Source of the DNA: Bacteroidota bacterium
Lineage (GTDB): Bacteria; Bacteroidota; Ignavibacteria; UBA10030; UBA8401
Direction: 5' to 3'
Assembly: GCA_021796215.1 (NCBI GenBank)
Contig: JAJYOK010000008.1
Coordinates: 43,499 to 107,498 of the forward strand
Length of the DNA stretch: 64,000 nucleotides
In this document: positions 30,309-38,196 of the stretch, in pieces
How the letters are laid out: each line of letters starts with the position of its first letter
Numbering within the stretch: position 1 is the stretch's first letter
Translations under genes and position numbers: made by a program
The notes under the pieces: generated by a model
Told to the model about the DNA's origin: nothing
Database searches by the model: none
What the model saw: only the letters and a program-made list of their open reading frames with translations

Positions 30309-30346
30309 CAGCAATGAGAAGCCCCCGCTAAAGCAGGGCATCGCTG
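30309..30346 (-). promoter_or_regulatory. Candidate L10 leader hairpin
   Basis: In the transcript, CAGCGATG pairs with CATTGCTG (one G-U pair) around an inner stem built from CCCTGC and GCGGGG. The asymmetric internal bulge just upstream of rplJ is the shape expected of the site where the L10-L12 complex represses its own operon. No covariance evidence is available, so this is tentative. Confidence 0.4.
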
Positions 30347-30388
30347 AGATGATTATGTGTTGAGTGCGTAATTTCTTTAGTTATCGAA

Positions 30389-31081
30389 TTAGACTTGAAC
30401 AACGCCGCGGTCAATGTGAACGCCGGGACCCATCGTTGATGAAAGCGCAATGCTTTTCACATATTGACCTTTTGCCGTTGCCGGTTTCAGCCGCGCGATG
30501 GTGGCAAGAAACGCCTTTACATTGTCCACTAGTTTTTCTTTTTCAAACTGCGCTTTACCGACCGTGGCATGAACTACACCGGCTTTGTCTACGCGGAATT
30601 CAATCTTTCCAGCTTTCACTTCTTTTACCGCGGTAGCAACATCCGCTGTAACGGTGCCGCTTTTCGGGTTCGGCATCAACCCGCGGGGACCTAAAATTTT
30701 TCCTAACTTTCCAACTTCCACCATAACATCGGGCGCGGCGATGATGACATCAATATCTGCCCATCCGCCTTGAATTTTTTCAACATATTCCTGCAGACCG
30801 GCATGGTCGGCACCGGCAGCTTTCGCTTCGGCATCTTTTGGCGGCTTTGCCATCACAAGCACGCGGACTTGTTTTCCTATGCCGTGCGGCAATGCAACGG
30901 TTCCGCGGATTGCCTGATCTGCTTTTTTCGGGTCCACGCCTAAGCGAACGGCAATATCTACCGACTCGCTGAATTTCGCCGTTGCCGTTTCTTTCACAAC
31001 GGCAACCGCTTCTTCTATAGAGTAGAGTTTCTTTTTATCAAGCTTTGAAAACGCTGCTGTAAAACGTTTACTGTATTTCAT
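30389..31081 (-). CDS. rplA: 50S ribosomal protein L1
   Basis: L1 forms the mobile stalk at the E site and is a classic autoregulator of the L11-L1 operon. It has 230 residues: [20 protein letters not shown] in domain I, and [20 protein letters not shown], the family signature. No separate L1 mRNA site was identified. It follows rplK by 60 nt. Confidence 0.99.
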   Translation of the reverse strand: MKYSKRFTAAFSKLDKKKLYSIEEAVAVVKETATAKFSESVDIAVRLGVDPKKADQAIRGTVALPHGIGKQVRVLVMAKPPKDAEAKAAGADHAGLQEYVEKIQGGWADIDVIIAAPDVMVEVGKLGKILGPRGLMPNPKSGTVTADVATAVKEVKAGKIEFRVDKAGVVHATVGKAQFEKEKLVDNVKAFLATIARLKPATAKGQYVKSIALSSTMGPGVHIDRGVVQV

Positions 31082-31141
31082 AGTATGTTCCTTCTATTAG
31101 TGGTGCAAACGTTACGCTGTGTGTAACTCCCACGTATGACA

Positions 31142-31567
31142 TTACCCTTCGACTGTAATTCCTAAACTTTTCGCTGTTCCTTCTACCATGCGCATTGCTG
31201 CTTCAACGGATGTTGTATTGAGATCCGGCATTTTTGCCTGCGCAATTTCGCGCACCTGAGCGCTTGTCACTTTTCCGACCTTTGTGCGGTTCGGCTCAGC
31301 GGAACCTTTCTCAAGTTTCGCCGCTTTCAGAATGAGCACTGCGGCGGGCGGAGTTTTAGTGATAAATGTGAAAGACTTATCCGAATACACCGTGATGATG
31401 ACCGGAATTATTAATCCCATTTTGTCCTGCGTTTTCGCATTGAACTGCTTGCAGAACTCCATAATATTGATGCCTTTTTGGCCAAGCGCGGGACCAACCG
31501 GCGGCGCCGGATTCGCTTGTCCTGCTGGAATCTGAAGTTTCACATAACCGGTGATTTTTTTTGCCAT
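31142..31567 (-). CDS. rplK: 50S ribosomal protein L11
   Basis: L11 binds the GTPase-associated centre of 23S rRNA and is needed for the RelA-type stringent response. It has 141 residues: proline-rich N-terminus ([20 protein letters not shown]) and C-terminal RNA-binding domain with [20 protein letters not shown]. It is 28 nt after nusG. Confidence 0.99.
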   Translation of the reverse strand: MAKKITGYVKLQIPAGQANPAPPVGPALGQKGINIMEFCKQFNAKTQDKMGLIIPVIITVYSDKSFTFITKTPPAAVLILKAAKLEKGSAEPNRTKVGKVTSAQVREIAQAKMPDLNTTSVEAAMRMVEGTAKSLGITVEG

Positions 31568-31595
31568 AAAAATTTCTCTTTTTAATGTTCAGAAA

Positions 31596-32150
31596 TTACT
31601 TTTCAACTTCTACTTGGCTGAAGTCAAGTTCTACGGGCGTCTTTCGTCCGAAAATGCTGACCATAACTTTCAGTTTCATTTTTTCATCGTTCACTTCTTG
31701 TACAAAACCGGAAAAATTGTTGAACGGGCCGCTGATGACCTTGACGGGCTCGCCGATATGGAACGGGACCTCAATCAGTTCGCCGCCGCCTTTCTTCTCT
31801 TCAATTCTTCCAATGAGGCGTTTCACCTCATTCGGCTGAAGCGGAACTGGCTTGTCTTTCGATCCGACAAATCCCATAACAGACGGAGTATTGAGAATTG
31901 CATACTTTGCTTTTTCGTCCAACAGCGCTTCTACAAGAATGTAGCCCGGAAAAAATGTTTTCGTTTTACTTTTCTTCTTCCCGTCTTTGACCTCAAACAC
32001 TTTTTCCGAAGGCACAAGAACGTTGAAAATTCTTTCCTGCCATCCCGCCTGGATGACTTCGTTCTCGAGATACGCCTTCACTTTGTTTTCATGCCCGGAA
32101 TATGTCCGAACAACGTACCACTTTCTTTCCGCTGCTGTGCCGGCTTCCAT
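31596..32150 (-). CDS. nusG: Transcription termination/antitermination factor NusG
   Basis: NusG binds RNA polymerase through its NGN domain and S10 or Rho through its KOW domain. It has 184 residues from the ATG at 32150, whose A is also the last base of the secE stop (TGATG), so the pair is translationally coupled. WYVVRTYSGHENKVKAYLEN and FPGYILVEALLDEKAKYAI mark the NGN domain; GEPVKVISGPFNNFSGFVQE is the KOW segment. Confidence 0.97.
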   Translation of the reverse strand: MEAGTAAERKWYVVRTYSGHENKVKAYLENEVIQAGWQERIFNVLVPSEKVFEVKDGKKKSKTKTFFPGYILVEALLDEKAKYAILNTPSVMGFVGSKDKPVPLQPNEVKRLIGRIEEKKGGGELIEVPFHIGEPVKVISGPFNNFSGFVQEVNDEKMKLKVMVSIFGRKTPVELDFSQVEVEK

Positions 32151-32332
32151 CAAAAAATCCCCTTCAGCGTTTGGCTCACGACGGTGTCAACCAAATAAAT
32201 GAACACTGCGATAACCAAACACACCGCCAGTACAACGGCAGTAGAATCACGAAGCTCCTTTTGTTTCGGCCACGTGACTTTACTCATTTCTTTATACACA
32301 TCCTGAAAAAAACCTATTATTTTTTCTTTCAT
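32150..32332 (-). CDS. secE: Protein translocase subunit SecE
   Basis: A short, single-span SecE of 60 residues, as in most bacteria other than enterics. The amphipathic helix carries the signature EMSKVTWPKQKELRDST, followed by a membrane span (AVVLAVCLVIAVFIYLVDTV). It clamps SecY (encoded at 5229). The gene lies between tRNA-Trp and nusG. Confidence 0.97.
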   Translation of the reverse strand: MKEKIIGFFQDVYKEMSKVTWPKQKELRDSTAVVLAVCLVIAVFIYLVDTVVSQTLKGIF

Positions 32333-32368
32333 TTTCGGCGCTCGCTAATAAAAATAATGTTATCGTTG

Positions 32369-32441
32369 CAGGTGTGGAGGGACTCGAACCCCCAACCAAC
32401 GGTTTTGGAGACCGCTACTCTACCAATTGAGCTACACACCT
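32369..32441 (-). tRNA. tRNA-Trp (anticodon CCA)
   Basis: A 73-nt cloverleaf with acceptor AGGTGTG/CACACCT and discriminator G. The anticodon loop is CTCCAAA (CCA) on a GCGGT/ACCGT stem, and the T loop is TTCGAGT. The 3' CCA is not encoded. It lies between rpmG and secE, its conserved neighbourhood in many bacteria. Confidence 0.96.
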
Positions 32442-32458
32442 GTGAAGTATTTATGATG

Positions 32459-32608
32459 TTACTTCGTTTCTTTATGCGGCGTATGTTTTGAACAGAACCG
32501 GCAATACTTTTTGTATTCAACGCGGCCGGTTTGCTTCTTCTTGTTTTTTGTCGTTGTATAATTTCTGTTCTTGCACACCGTGCATTCTAATGTAATGATA
32601 TCTCTCAC
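32459..32608 (-). CDS. rpmG: 50S ribosomal protein L33 (zinc form)
   Basis: Read directly from the gap between tRNA-Trp and tRNA-Thr. A GTG start with GGAG six bases upstream gives 49 residues: [20 protein letters not shown], then [18 protein letters not shown]. Two C-x2-C pairs show the zinc-binding form. The position just upstream of tRNA-Trp and secE is the usual one. Confidence 0.95.
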   Translation of the reverse strand: MRDIITLECTVCKNRNYTTTKNKKKQTGRVEYKKYCRFCSKHTPHKETK

Positions 32609-32654
32609 ATCTCACTCCAATTTTGAAATCTTGATACTCGTTGTTTTCTCTTCG

Positions 32655-32727
<73 letters not shown>

Positions 32728-32734
32728 GCAGCTG

Positions 32735-32807
32735 AGCGGGAGACGGGACTCGAACCCGCGACCAACAGCTTGGAAGGCTGTGACTCTACCAACTGAGTTA
32801 CTCCCGC
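32735..32807 (-). tRNA. tRNA-Gly (anticodon TCC)
   Basis: A 73-nt cloverleaf: acceptor GCGGGAG/CTCCCGC, anticodon stem ACAGC/GCTGT with loop CTTCCAA (TCC) and T arm GCGGG-TTCGAGT-CCCGT. CCA is not encoded. Only seven bases separate it from tRNA-Thr(GGT). Confidence 0.96.
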
Positions 32808-32825
32808 GCGGTAATTATTTCTTTT

Positions 32826-32887
32826 CTTTCGAACCCGATCCCGCGACAAGCGGGATGACTCTACCTGCCAACTGAACTACTGCACCT
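32826..32887 (-). pseudogene. Broken tRNA carrying a palindromic insertion
   Basis: On the minus strand GGTGCAGTAGTTCAGTTGG looks like a tRNA acceptor and D arm, with TAGAGT after an extra CAGG. What follows is not an anticodon arm but a palindrome, ATCCCGC-TTGTC-GCGGGAT (32838-32856), then GGGTTCGAA like a T arm. No acceptor 3' strand matches GGTGCAG. It lies between intact tRNA-Tyr and tRNA-Gly. Read as a tRNA remnant or a repeat built on tRNA sequence; it cannot fold as a functional tRNA. Confidence 0.6.
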
Positions 32888-32926
32888 TTCTTACTACACA
32901 ACATTTTTCCCTTCAGAAGATTCTTG

Positions 32927-33009
32927 TGGGTAGGGAAGGATTCGAACCTCCGAAGGCCGGAGCCGACAGATTTACAGTCTGTTGCGTTTAACCACTTCGC
33001 TACCTACCC
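32927..33009 (-). tRNA. tRNA-Tyr (anticodon GTA)
   Basis: An 83-nt class II tRNA with a long variable arm. The acceptor is GGGTAGG/CCTACCC with discriminator A, the anticodon loop is CTGTAAA (GTA) and the T loop is TTCGAAT. CCA is not encoded. It follows tRNA-Thr(TGT). Confidence 0.96.
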
Positions 33010-33019
33010 GCTGTGGTCG

Positions 33020-33092
33020 AGCTGGCGATCGGACTTGAACCGATGACCTGCTGATTACAAGTCAGCTGCTCTACCAACTGAGCTACGCCAGC
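33020..33092 (-). tRNA. tRNA-Thr (anticodon TGT)
   Basis: A 73-nt cloverleaf: acceptor GCTGGCG/CGCCAGC, anticodon stem GCTGA/TCAGC with loop CTTGTAA (TGT) and T loop TTCAAGT. CCA is not encoded. First gene of the minus-strand superoperon, about 100 nt downstream of a strong promoter. Confidence 0.96.
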
Positions 33093-33194
33093 ACGTTTTC
33101 TCCGGGAAAAGCTTCCGTTGCAACAACGGAATACAACCAATCTATCAGAAAAAGAGACAATAATCCCGTTGGCTTCTGACTGGTAGAGCTACAT

Positions 33195-33222
33195 AATATA
33201 AGATAATTTCCTATAAAGTCAA
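33195..33222 (-). promoter_or_regulatory. Sigma-70-type promoter for the tRNA-secE-rpoBC unit
   Basis: On the minus strand TTGACT (33222-33217) and TATATT (33200-33195) are 16 bases apart in an A/T-rich context. It is about 100 nt upstream of tRNA-Thr(TGT) and is the obvious start of the superoperon transcript. Confidence 0.7.
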
Positions 33223-33613
33223 TGAGATTTTAGCTGGTTTTTCTCGTTTTTTGACCGCAGCCACAAAAAACAAGACGTAGGAAGAAAAAATCAAAAAAAC
33301 GCTTGCGTCTAATCTAAAAACAATCTATTTTTGAATCGCAAATAACAGTACACCGTTTTTTGCGCTTGTAACGCCCTCCGGTCCCACACTGGAGTATTGT
33401 TATGCTGAAAGATCTTTCAAAGAAACCTTCCTCTTTGAGATTTTGGAAACGGCAAACAAAACGGTCGGTGAGAAGACGATGTTGTCGCCTCCAAGGCATG
33501 TGAACATTTTTCTCGGCGGCGTTGTGGTATCAAGAGGCAACAAACCCGGTTGTACGCTTGCTCAAAATATAACGGGCAGGTTTTTTGAAAATCTTTTTAG
33601 AAAGGATTGTTCC
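33223..33613 (+). promoter_or_regulatory. Intergenic region and long leader of the cold-shock gene
   Basis: No gene is supported in this divergent gap. A possible plus-strand promoter is TTGCGT (33303-33308) with TATTTT (33326-33331), 17 bases apart. That would give csp a leader of roughly 275 nt. Long structured leaders act as thermosensors in cspA-type mRNAs of other bacteria; here only a short imperfect hairpin near 33376-33395 is visible. Confidence 0.35.
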
Positions 33614-33817
33614 ATGGAAAAGGGAACAGTTAAGTGGTTCAATAGTGCAAAAGGTTTCGGATTCATTCAGCGTGAATCCGGTGAAGATGTTTTCGTGCAC
33701 TATAAAGCGATTACTGGCGAAGGATACAAAACGCTGAACGAAGGGGACAAGGTTCAGTTTGATGTAGAGAAAGGACCCAAAGGCTTACAAGCGGCCAATG
33801 TGAGCAAAACCAACTAA
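33614..33817 (+). CDS. Cold-shock domain protein
   Basis: A 67-residue single cold-shock domain that binds single-stranded RNA/DNA and acts as an RNA chaperone. RNP1 (KGFGFI) and RNP2 (VFVHY) are both present after [12 protein letters not shown]. The start ATG has AAAGGA upstream; longer in-frame readings have no support. It is divergent from the tRNA cluster and followed directly by a terminator. Which Csp paralogue it is cannot be told from sequence. Confidence 0.96.
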   Translation: MEKGTVKWFNSAKGFGFIQRESGEDVFVHYKAITGEGYKTLNEGDKVQFDVEKGPKGLQAANVSKTN

Positions 33818-33836
33818 CAATTTGCTACTATCCTAC

Positions 33837-33868
33837 AAACCCCGTCCCGATTTATCTGGGCGGGGTTT
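33837..33868 (+). terminator. Intrinsic terminator after the cold-shock gene
   Basis: AAACCCCGTCCC pairs with GGGCGGGGTTT (one bulged T) around a 9-nt loop, 20 nt after the stop codon. The stem is strong, but the T-run is only the TTT at its foot. Confidence 0.65.
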
Positions 33869-33899
33869 GCATTGTACTCAGGAAATATTTCTCTCTCAG

Positions 33900-33928
33900 T
33901 TGAAATTCTTTTCAATTAGCCCTACCTT
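33900..33928 (+). promoter_or_regulatory. Possible promoter for the hutU operon
   Basis: TTGAAA (33900-33905) and TACCTT (33923-33928) are 17 bases apart, about 50 nt before the first gene. The -10 box is weak. No repressor operator was recognised. Confidence 0.3.
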
Positions 33929-33978
33929 TTTTACACTGTTCGTTTGTTGTATTGCAATTAAAAAAATCACTCGCGCTC

Positions 33979-35163
33979 ATGACGACTCAACAATTCTCAA
34001 CTTCACTGTGGACATATTTGTGGGACTTTGTTGATGAAGGGTACGACGCTGTGTTCAATCACGTTAAAGAAAACGGAATTGATTCTGTCAGCGTTGCAAC
34101 CGCGTATCACACCGGGAAATTTCTGCTTCCGCATAATCCCCGGCGAACAGTCATTTTCCCTGAGGACGGTACGGTGTATTTTCAACCGAACGAAAAACTG
34201 TATGGCAAACTTCGCCCTCGCATTAATTCGTTGGTGAAAAATGGGAACAGTCTGCAAACAGTAAAAGCTTTTGCCGACAAACGCGGCGTGCAGACTCGCG
34301 CGTGGGTTGTGTGCTGTCATAACACGGCGTTCGGAATGACACATCCTGATATTGCATGTGAAACTGCATTCGGCGATAAATTATTTCACAATCTGTGCCC
34401 GGTAAACAACGACGTCAGAAAATATATCGCTGCGCTTGTTGCCGATGCTGCATCAGCCGGCGTTGATGTAATTGAACTTGAAGCATTTCAGTTTCAAGGC
34501 TACGTTCACGGATTTCATCACGAGCGCGAAGGTATCGTTTTATCACCTGCGGCTCAATTTCTTTTAGGATTGTGCTTTTGCCCATCGTGCACTGCTTCGG
34601 CAAAACGTGCAGGCGTGGAAATTGAAAAAATCAGGAGCTGGACGAAAACGATTTTGAGAAATTTCTTTAACTCCTCCGATGATATGTCAGAGAAGAATCC
34701 AACCGTATCTTCACTCCCTCAAGATTTGTTTTCTCCGTTTTTCCAGTGGCGCACATCGGTGATCAATTCTTTTGCAGAACAAATTATGAGCGCGGTGAAA
34801 TCAGCGCAGGTAAAAATTCGCCCGATGGTTTCAATTGATCCATTCGGATGGACAATTGCCGGAGCGGATATCAAAACCCTTGCAGAAATTACCGGCGGCG
34901 TGCTCGCGCTTGGTTATGTGAAGGATGCCGCAAAGCTTAAAGCGTTGATTCAGAAGATGCAATATGAAATTCCCGAAAAAGAAATCATTCTTGGAATTCA
35001 TGTCGGTTTACCTGAAAGCGGCGGCAAAAAAGAATTTCTTGAACGCATGAACGCGGCGCGAGAATGCGGCATTCACGCTTTTAATTTTTATAATTATTCA
35101 TTTATTCCTTATGAAAACCTCCGCTGGATTAAGGACGCACTCCAAAATGAGATGAAAATTTGA
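33979..35163 (+). CDS. Conserved uncharacterised protein, probably TIM-barrel-like, upstream of hutU
   Basis: Function not recognised. The product has 394 residues from the ATG at 33979 (an in-frame start nine codons earlier is possible; neither has a good Shine-Dalgarno sequence). It has no signal peptide or membrane span. Alternating strand/helix segments such as NGIDSVSVATAYHTGKFLL, AFADKRGVQTRAWVVCCHN, AGVDVIELEAFQFQG and PEKEIILGIHVGLPESGG resemble a beta/alpha barrel. A paired-cysteine motif (CFCPSC) sits mid-protein, with FPEDGTVYFQP near the N-terminus. Only 10 nt separate it from hutU, so the two are probably co-transcribed; a role in the same pathway is inference. Confidence 0.8.
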   Translation: MTTQQFSTSLWTYLWDFVDEGYDAVFNHVKENGIDSVSVATAYHTGKFLLPHNPRRTVIFPEDGTVYFQPNEKLYGKLRPRINSLVKNGNSLQTVKAFADKRGVQTRAWVVCCHNTAFGMTHPDIACETAFGDKLFHNLCPVNNDVRKYIAALVADAASAGVDVIELEAFQFQGYVHGFHHEREGIVLSPAAQFLLGLCFCPSCTASAKRAGVEIEKIRSWTKTILRNFFNSSDDMSEKNPTVSSLPQDLFSPFFQWRTSVINSFAEQIMSAVKSAQVKIRPMVSIDPFGWTIAGADIKTLAEITGGVLALGYVKDAAKLKALIQKMQYEIPEKEIILGIHVGLPESGGKKEFLERMNAARECGIHAFNFYNYSFIPYENLRWIKDALQNEMKI

Positions 35164-35173
35164 TTAAGGTGCA

Positions 35174-36844
35174 ATGATGAAAACCCCGTCTTCGTCAACA
35201 AAAATTGTTCGCGCACCGCACGGTACCGCGTTGTCATGCAAAGGATGGATTCAAGAAGCGGCGCTGCGCATGTTAATGAACAATCTCGATCCGGATGTCG
35301 CAGAAAAGCCGCAGGAGTTGATCGTGTACGGCGGCACCGGAAAAGCTACGCGCAATTGGGAATGCTATGATGCGATTGTTGAAAGTTTGAAGCGGCTTGA
35401 CAACGATGAAACGTTGCTCATTCAATCTGGAAAACCGGTCGGAATTTTCAAAACATATCCCGACGCACCACGCGTGCTTATCAGCAACGCGATGCTCGTG
35501 CCGAAATGGGCGACATGGGATGAATTCAGAAAACTCGAAGCGCTCGGCTTGACAATGTACGGGCAAATGACTGCAGGAAGCTGGATTTACATCGGCACGC
35601 AGGGAATTTTGCAAGGAACGTACGAAACATTTGCCGCGGCTGCGTCAAAACATTTCGGCGGTACGTTGAGCGGACGTTTTCTTCTCACTGCGGGACTCGG
35701 GGGCATGGGCGGTGCGCAGCCGCTTGCGGCAACAATGAACGGCGCTGCGTGCCTCGTTGTCGAAGTTGATCGCCGGCGTATTGAAAAGAGATTGAAAACA
35801 AAATACCTCGATCGTATAAGCGAAAGTTTCGACGAAGCGTTAGCTATGATCCGCGAAGCGAAAGAAAAGAAAGAAGCGCTGTCCGTTGGACTTCTTGGCA
35901 ATGCAGCAGAAATCATTCCGAAAATTGCTGCAGGAAAGTTTTTGCCTGACATCGTCACCGATCAAACATCGGCGCACGATACGCTTAACGGTTATGTCCC
36001 TGCAGGGATGTCGTTCGAAAAATCGCTTACCTTGCGAAAGAAGAATCCGAAACAATATATCGCACGCGCGCAGACATCAATTACAGAACATGTGCGCGGA
36101 CTTCTCAAGCTTCAGAACAGAGGTGCAATAGTTTTCGATTACGGAAATAATATCCGCGGAGAAGCGGAAGCGAACGGCGTAAAACGCGCATTCGATATTC
36201 CCGGATTTGTGCCGGAATATATTCGTCCGCTGTTCTGCGATGGCAAAGGTCCGTTCCGTTGGGCGGCGCTCTCCGGCGCTCCGGAAGATATTTATCGCAC
36301 CGACCGCGCAATAATGGAAACATTTCCTGAAAACAAACCATTGCGCAATTGGATTGAAAAGGCGCAAAAGGAAGTTGCATTTCAGGGGTTGCCGGCACGC
36401 ATTTGCTGGCTTGGGTACGGCGAGCGCGCGAAGATGGGGAAAATTTTTAACGACCTTGTTGCACACGGCGAAGTGAAAGCGCCGATCGTTATCGGACGCG
36501 ATCATTTGGATTGCGGAAGCGTTGCATCGCCGAATCGAGAAACGGAAAAAATGAAAGACGGCAGCGACGCAATTGCCGACTGGCCGATCCTCAACGCACT
36601 GCTCAATGCAGTCGGCGGAGCAAGCTGGGTCAGTGTGCATCACGGCGGCGGCGTTGGAATCGGGAATTCAATTCACGCAGGAATGGTGATCGTTGCCGAC
36701 GGAACAAAAGAAGCGGAAGCGCGGTTGCAACGCGTACTGACGTACGATCCGGGAACGGGAATCGTTCGTCATGCCGATGCGGGATATGAACGCGCAATAG
36801 AGAATGCAAAAAAATGGAACGTAAAAATTCCGATGATGAAATAA
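35174..36844 (+). CDS. hutU: Urocanate hydratase (urocanase)
   Basis: Second step of histidine degradation: urocanate plus water gives imidazolone propionate, using tightly bound NAD+ as electrophile. It has 556 residues, full length. Visible signatures are [14 protein letters not shown] [19 protein letters not shown] near the N-terminus, [17 protein letters not shown], the NAD loop [17 protein letters not shown] and the active-site cysteine segment [18 protein letters not shown]. It follows the uncharacterised gene by 10 nt and precedes the ketopantoate reductase-like gene by 16 nt. hutI is about 1.4 kb downstream; hutH is not in the window. Confidence 0.97.
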   Translation: MMKTPSSSTKIVRAPHGTALSCKGWIQEAALRMLMNNLDPDVAEKPQELIVYGGTGKATRNWECYDAIVESLKRLDNDETLLIQSGKPVGIFKTYPDAPRVLISNAMLVPKWATWDEFRKLEALGLTMYGQMTAGSWIYIGTQGILQGTYETFAAAASKHFGGTLSGRFLLTAGLGGMGGAQPLAATMNGAACLVVEVDRRRIEKRLKTKYLDRISESFDEALAMIREAKEKKEALSVGLLGNAAEIIPKIAAGKFLPDIVTDQTSAHDTLNGYVPAGMSFEKSLTLRKKNPKQYIARAQTSITEHVRGLLKLQNRGAIVFDYGNNIRGEAEANGVKRAFDIPGFVPEYIRPLFCDGKGPFRWAALSGAPEDIYRTDRAIMETFPENKPLRNWIEKAQKEVAFQGLPARICWLGYGERAKMGKIFNDLVAHGEVKAPIVIGRDHLDCGSVASPNRETEKMKDGSDAIADWPILNALLNAVGGASWVSVHHGGGVGIGNSIHAGMVIVADGTKEAEARLQRVLTYDPGTGIVRHADAGYERAIENAKKWNVKIPMMK

Positions 36845-36860
36845 ATTCAAAGTACGGATA

Positions 36861-37787
36861 ATGAAAATTCTCATCCATGGCGCCGGCGGCATCGGCGGAT
36901 ATTTTGGAGCGAAACTCGCACACGGAGGTAATGAAGTCTGGTGCGTTGCACGCGGCGAACATTTTGCCGCGATGAAAAAGAACGGATTGCGCGTCAATTC
37001 TACAGAAGGTGAATTTCGCATCCATCCCGACCATATTATCAATTCTCCGGCAGGGGCGCCACTTGTTGATTTTGTTCTCTTCTGCGTGAAAACGTACGAC
37101 ACAGAATCCGCTGCCGCCCAACTTGAACCGGTTGTTGACGATAAGACTGTCATCATTTCTCTGCAAAACGGAATTGACAATGAAGAAAAGATACAAAGCT
37201 TGTTGAAGAAGGGAATTGTGTACGGCGGAGTTGCAAATATTTCGTCGCGTATTGTTGCCCCCGGCGAAATTGCTGAAACCGGCGGCGTTGTTCGCATCGC
37301 ATTCGGACCGATGAATAACTCTTTACTTCCAGAGCGCGCTCAAGAAATTCTCGACTGCTTCGCACGCGCAAAAATCACAGCGCATCTTTCAAATAATATC
37401 TTGATAGACCTCTGGCTCAAATTCATTTTCATTACGTCCGCTGGCGGATTTATGGCAATGTCACGCTTGACGCAAGGTGAAGTGCTTGCCGTGGAGCAAA
37501 CACGAACAACGGTGTTCAGCGCCATGAAAGAAGTTGAATCTCTCGCTCTCGCACAAAATATTCAGCTCGATCCGCTTGAGGAGGAAAAAGTTTTTAACGG
37601 AATGAAAAAATTCGATCTCAATACGCGGCCCTCAATGTATTATGATCTTGTGCGTGAAAAGCCGATGGAGATTGAAGCGCTTAACGGAACCGTTGTCCGT
37701 CTCGGAAAACAACTCGGCATTCCGACACCGATCCATAACACAATTTATTCGGCGCTTCTTCCATTTCATCTGAAGAATTCTCGCTGA
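36861..37787 (+). CDS. 2-dehydropantoate 2-reductase family protein (PanE/ApbA-like)
   Basis: NADPH-dependent reductase family whose best-known member makes pantoate for coenzyme A. It has 308 residues. The Rossmann nucleotide loop is at the N-terminus (ILIHGAGGIGGYFGAKLA), FVLFCVKTYDTESA follows, and the catalytic-lysine region is NNILIDLWLKFIFITSAGG. The C-terminal domain ends with IPTPIHNTIYSALLP. The family contains many paralogues with other substrates, and the position 16 nt after hutU leaves the true substrate open. Confidence 0.88.
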   Translation: MKILIHGAGGIGGYFGAKLAHGGNEVWCVARGEHFAAMKKNGLRVNSTEGEFRIHPDHIINSPAGAPLVDFVLFCVKTYDTESAAAQLEPVVDDKTVIISLQNGIDNEEKIQSLLKKGIVYGGVANISSRIVAPGEIAETGGVVRIAFGPMNNSLLPERAQEILDCFARAKITAHLSNNILIDLWLKFIFITSAGGFMAMSRLTQGEVLAVEQTRTTVFSAMKEVESLALAQNIQLDPLEEEKVFNGMKKFDLNTRPSMYYDLVREKPMEIEALNGTVVRLGKQLGIPTPIHNTIYSALLPFHLKNSR

Positions 37788-37819
37788 AAATGCAGCGCGA
37801 GATTCCATCTCGCCTGTCG

Positions 37820-37843
37820 AACCTGCCTGACGGGAGGCAGGTT
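37820..37843. repeat. CCTGCC/GGCAGG palindromic element
   Basis: Perfect 9-bp arms, AACCTGCCT and AGGCAGGTT, around GACGGG, 33 nt after the stop of the reductase-like gene. It could double as a transcription stop, but no T-run follows. It shares the core with palindromes at 40373, 41821 and 61461. Confidence 0.65.
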
Positions 37844-37885
37844 GAAAATTCGACCTACAAATAACGAAAACTACCGCCACATTTT

Positions 37886-38104
37886 ATGATTCGTTCGGAC
37901 AAATCAAAGATTGGCTTGTGTGCTGATTGCGTGTTTCACTCAACAACAACAAATAACAGGGGAAGTGTTTTTCATCTATGCAAGAGAAGTAAAACAGATT
38001 CATCGTTTCCAAAATATCCGCGCTTGCCGGTGCTGACATGCAGTGGCTTTCAATCCAAAGTTTCTTCGCCACTAAGTCACAAAGACGCGAAGGAAAGCGG
38101 ATGA
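37886..38104 (+). CDS. Small cysteine-rich protein of unknown function
   Basis: A 72-residue product. Residues 1-55 look like a genuine small-protein family: CADC near residue 12, GSVFHLCKRSKTDSSFPKYP, and a final conserved cysteine in LPVLTCSGF, together four cysteines that could bind zinc. The last ~14 residues are encoded by a common intergenic repeat (38067-38093), suggesting that insertion replaced the original C-terminus. It lies between the reductase-like gene and hutI on the same strand. Function is unknown; reality of the gene is inferred from motif recall and cysteine spacing. Confidence 0.6.
   Translation: MIRSDKSKIGLCADCVFHSTTTNNRGSVFHLCKRSKTDSSFPKYPRLPVLTCSGFQSKVSSPLSHKDAKESG
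38067..38093. repeat. Degenerate intergenic repeat overlapping a small gene
   Basis: The stretch CGCCACTAAGTCACAAAGAC and its continuation have the alternating CTAAG/CAAAG pattern seen at 62318-62339. It forms the 3' end of the small cysteine-rich gene. Confidence 0.45.
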
Positions 38105-38151
38105 ATGAATTATTGGATTGTTTTAATCACTGAATCACAGGAAGCTGCAAT

Positions 38152-38186
38152 ATCATCAATCCAATTATCCAAAAATCCATCAATCC
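38152..38186. repeat. ATCAATCCA-type repeat shared with 56.3 kb
   Basis: ATCATCAATCCA (38152-38163) recurs exactly at 56286-56297. AAATCCATCAATCC (38173-38186) is the exact reverse complement of 56264-56277. It lies just upstream of the hutI start. Role unknown. Confidence 0.6.
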
Positions 38187-38196
38187 TATTCTTTTT

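Noticed and set aside
33120..33195. Sequence near TGGTAGAGCTAC upstream of the tRNA cluster, resembling a tRNA D arm
   Set aside because: No anticodon or T arm can be built around it on either strand, and it is too short to call a remnant.
33314..33499. A 61-codon minus-strand frame upstream of the cold-shock gene
   Set aside because: No start context or similarity; it lies in the likely cold-shock leader.
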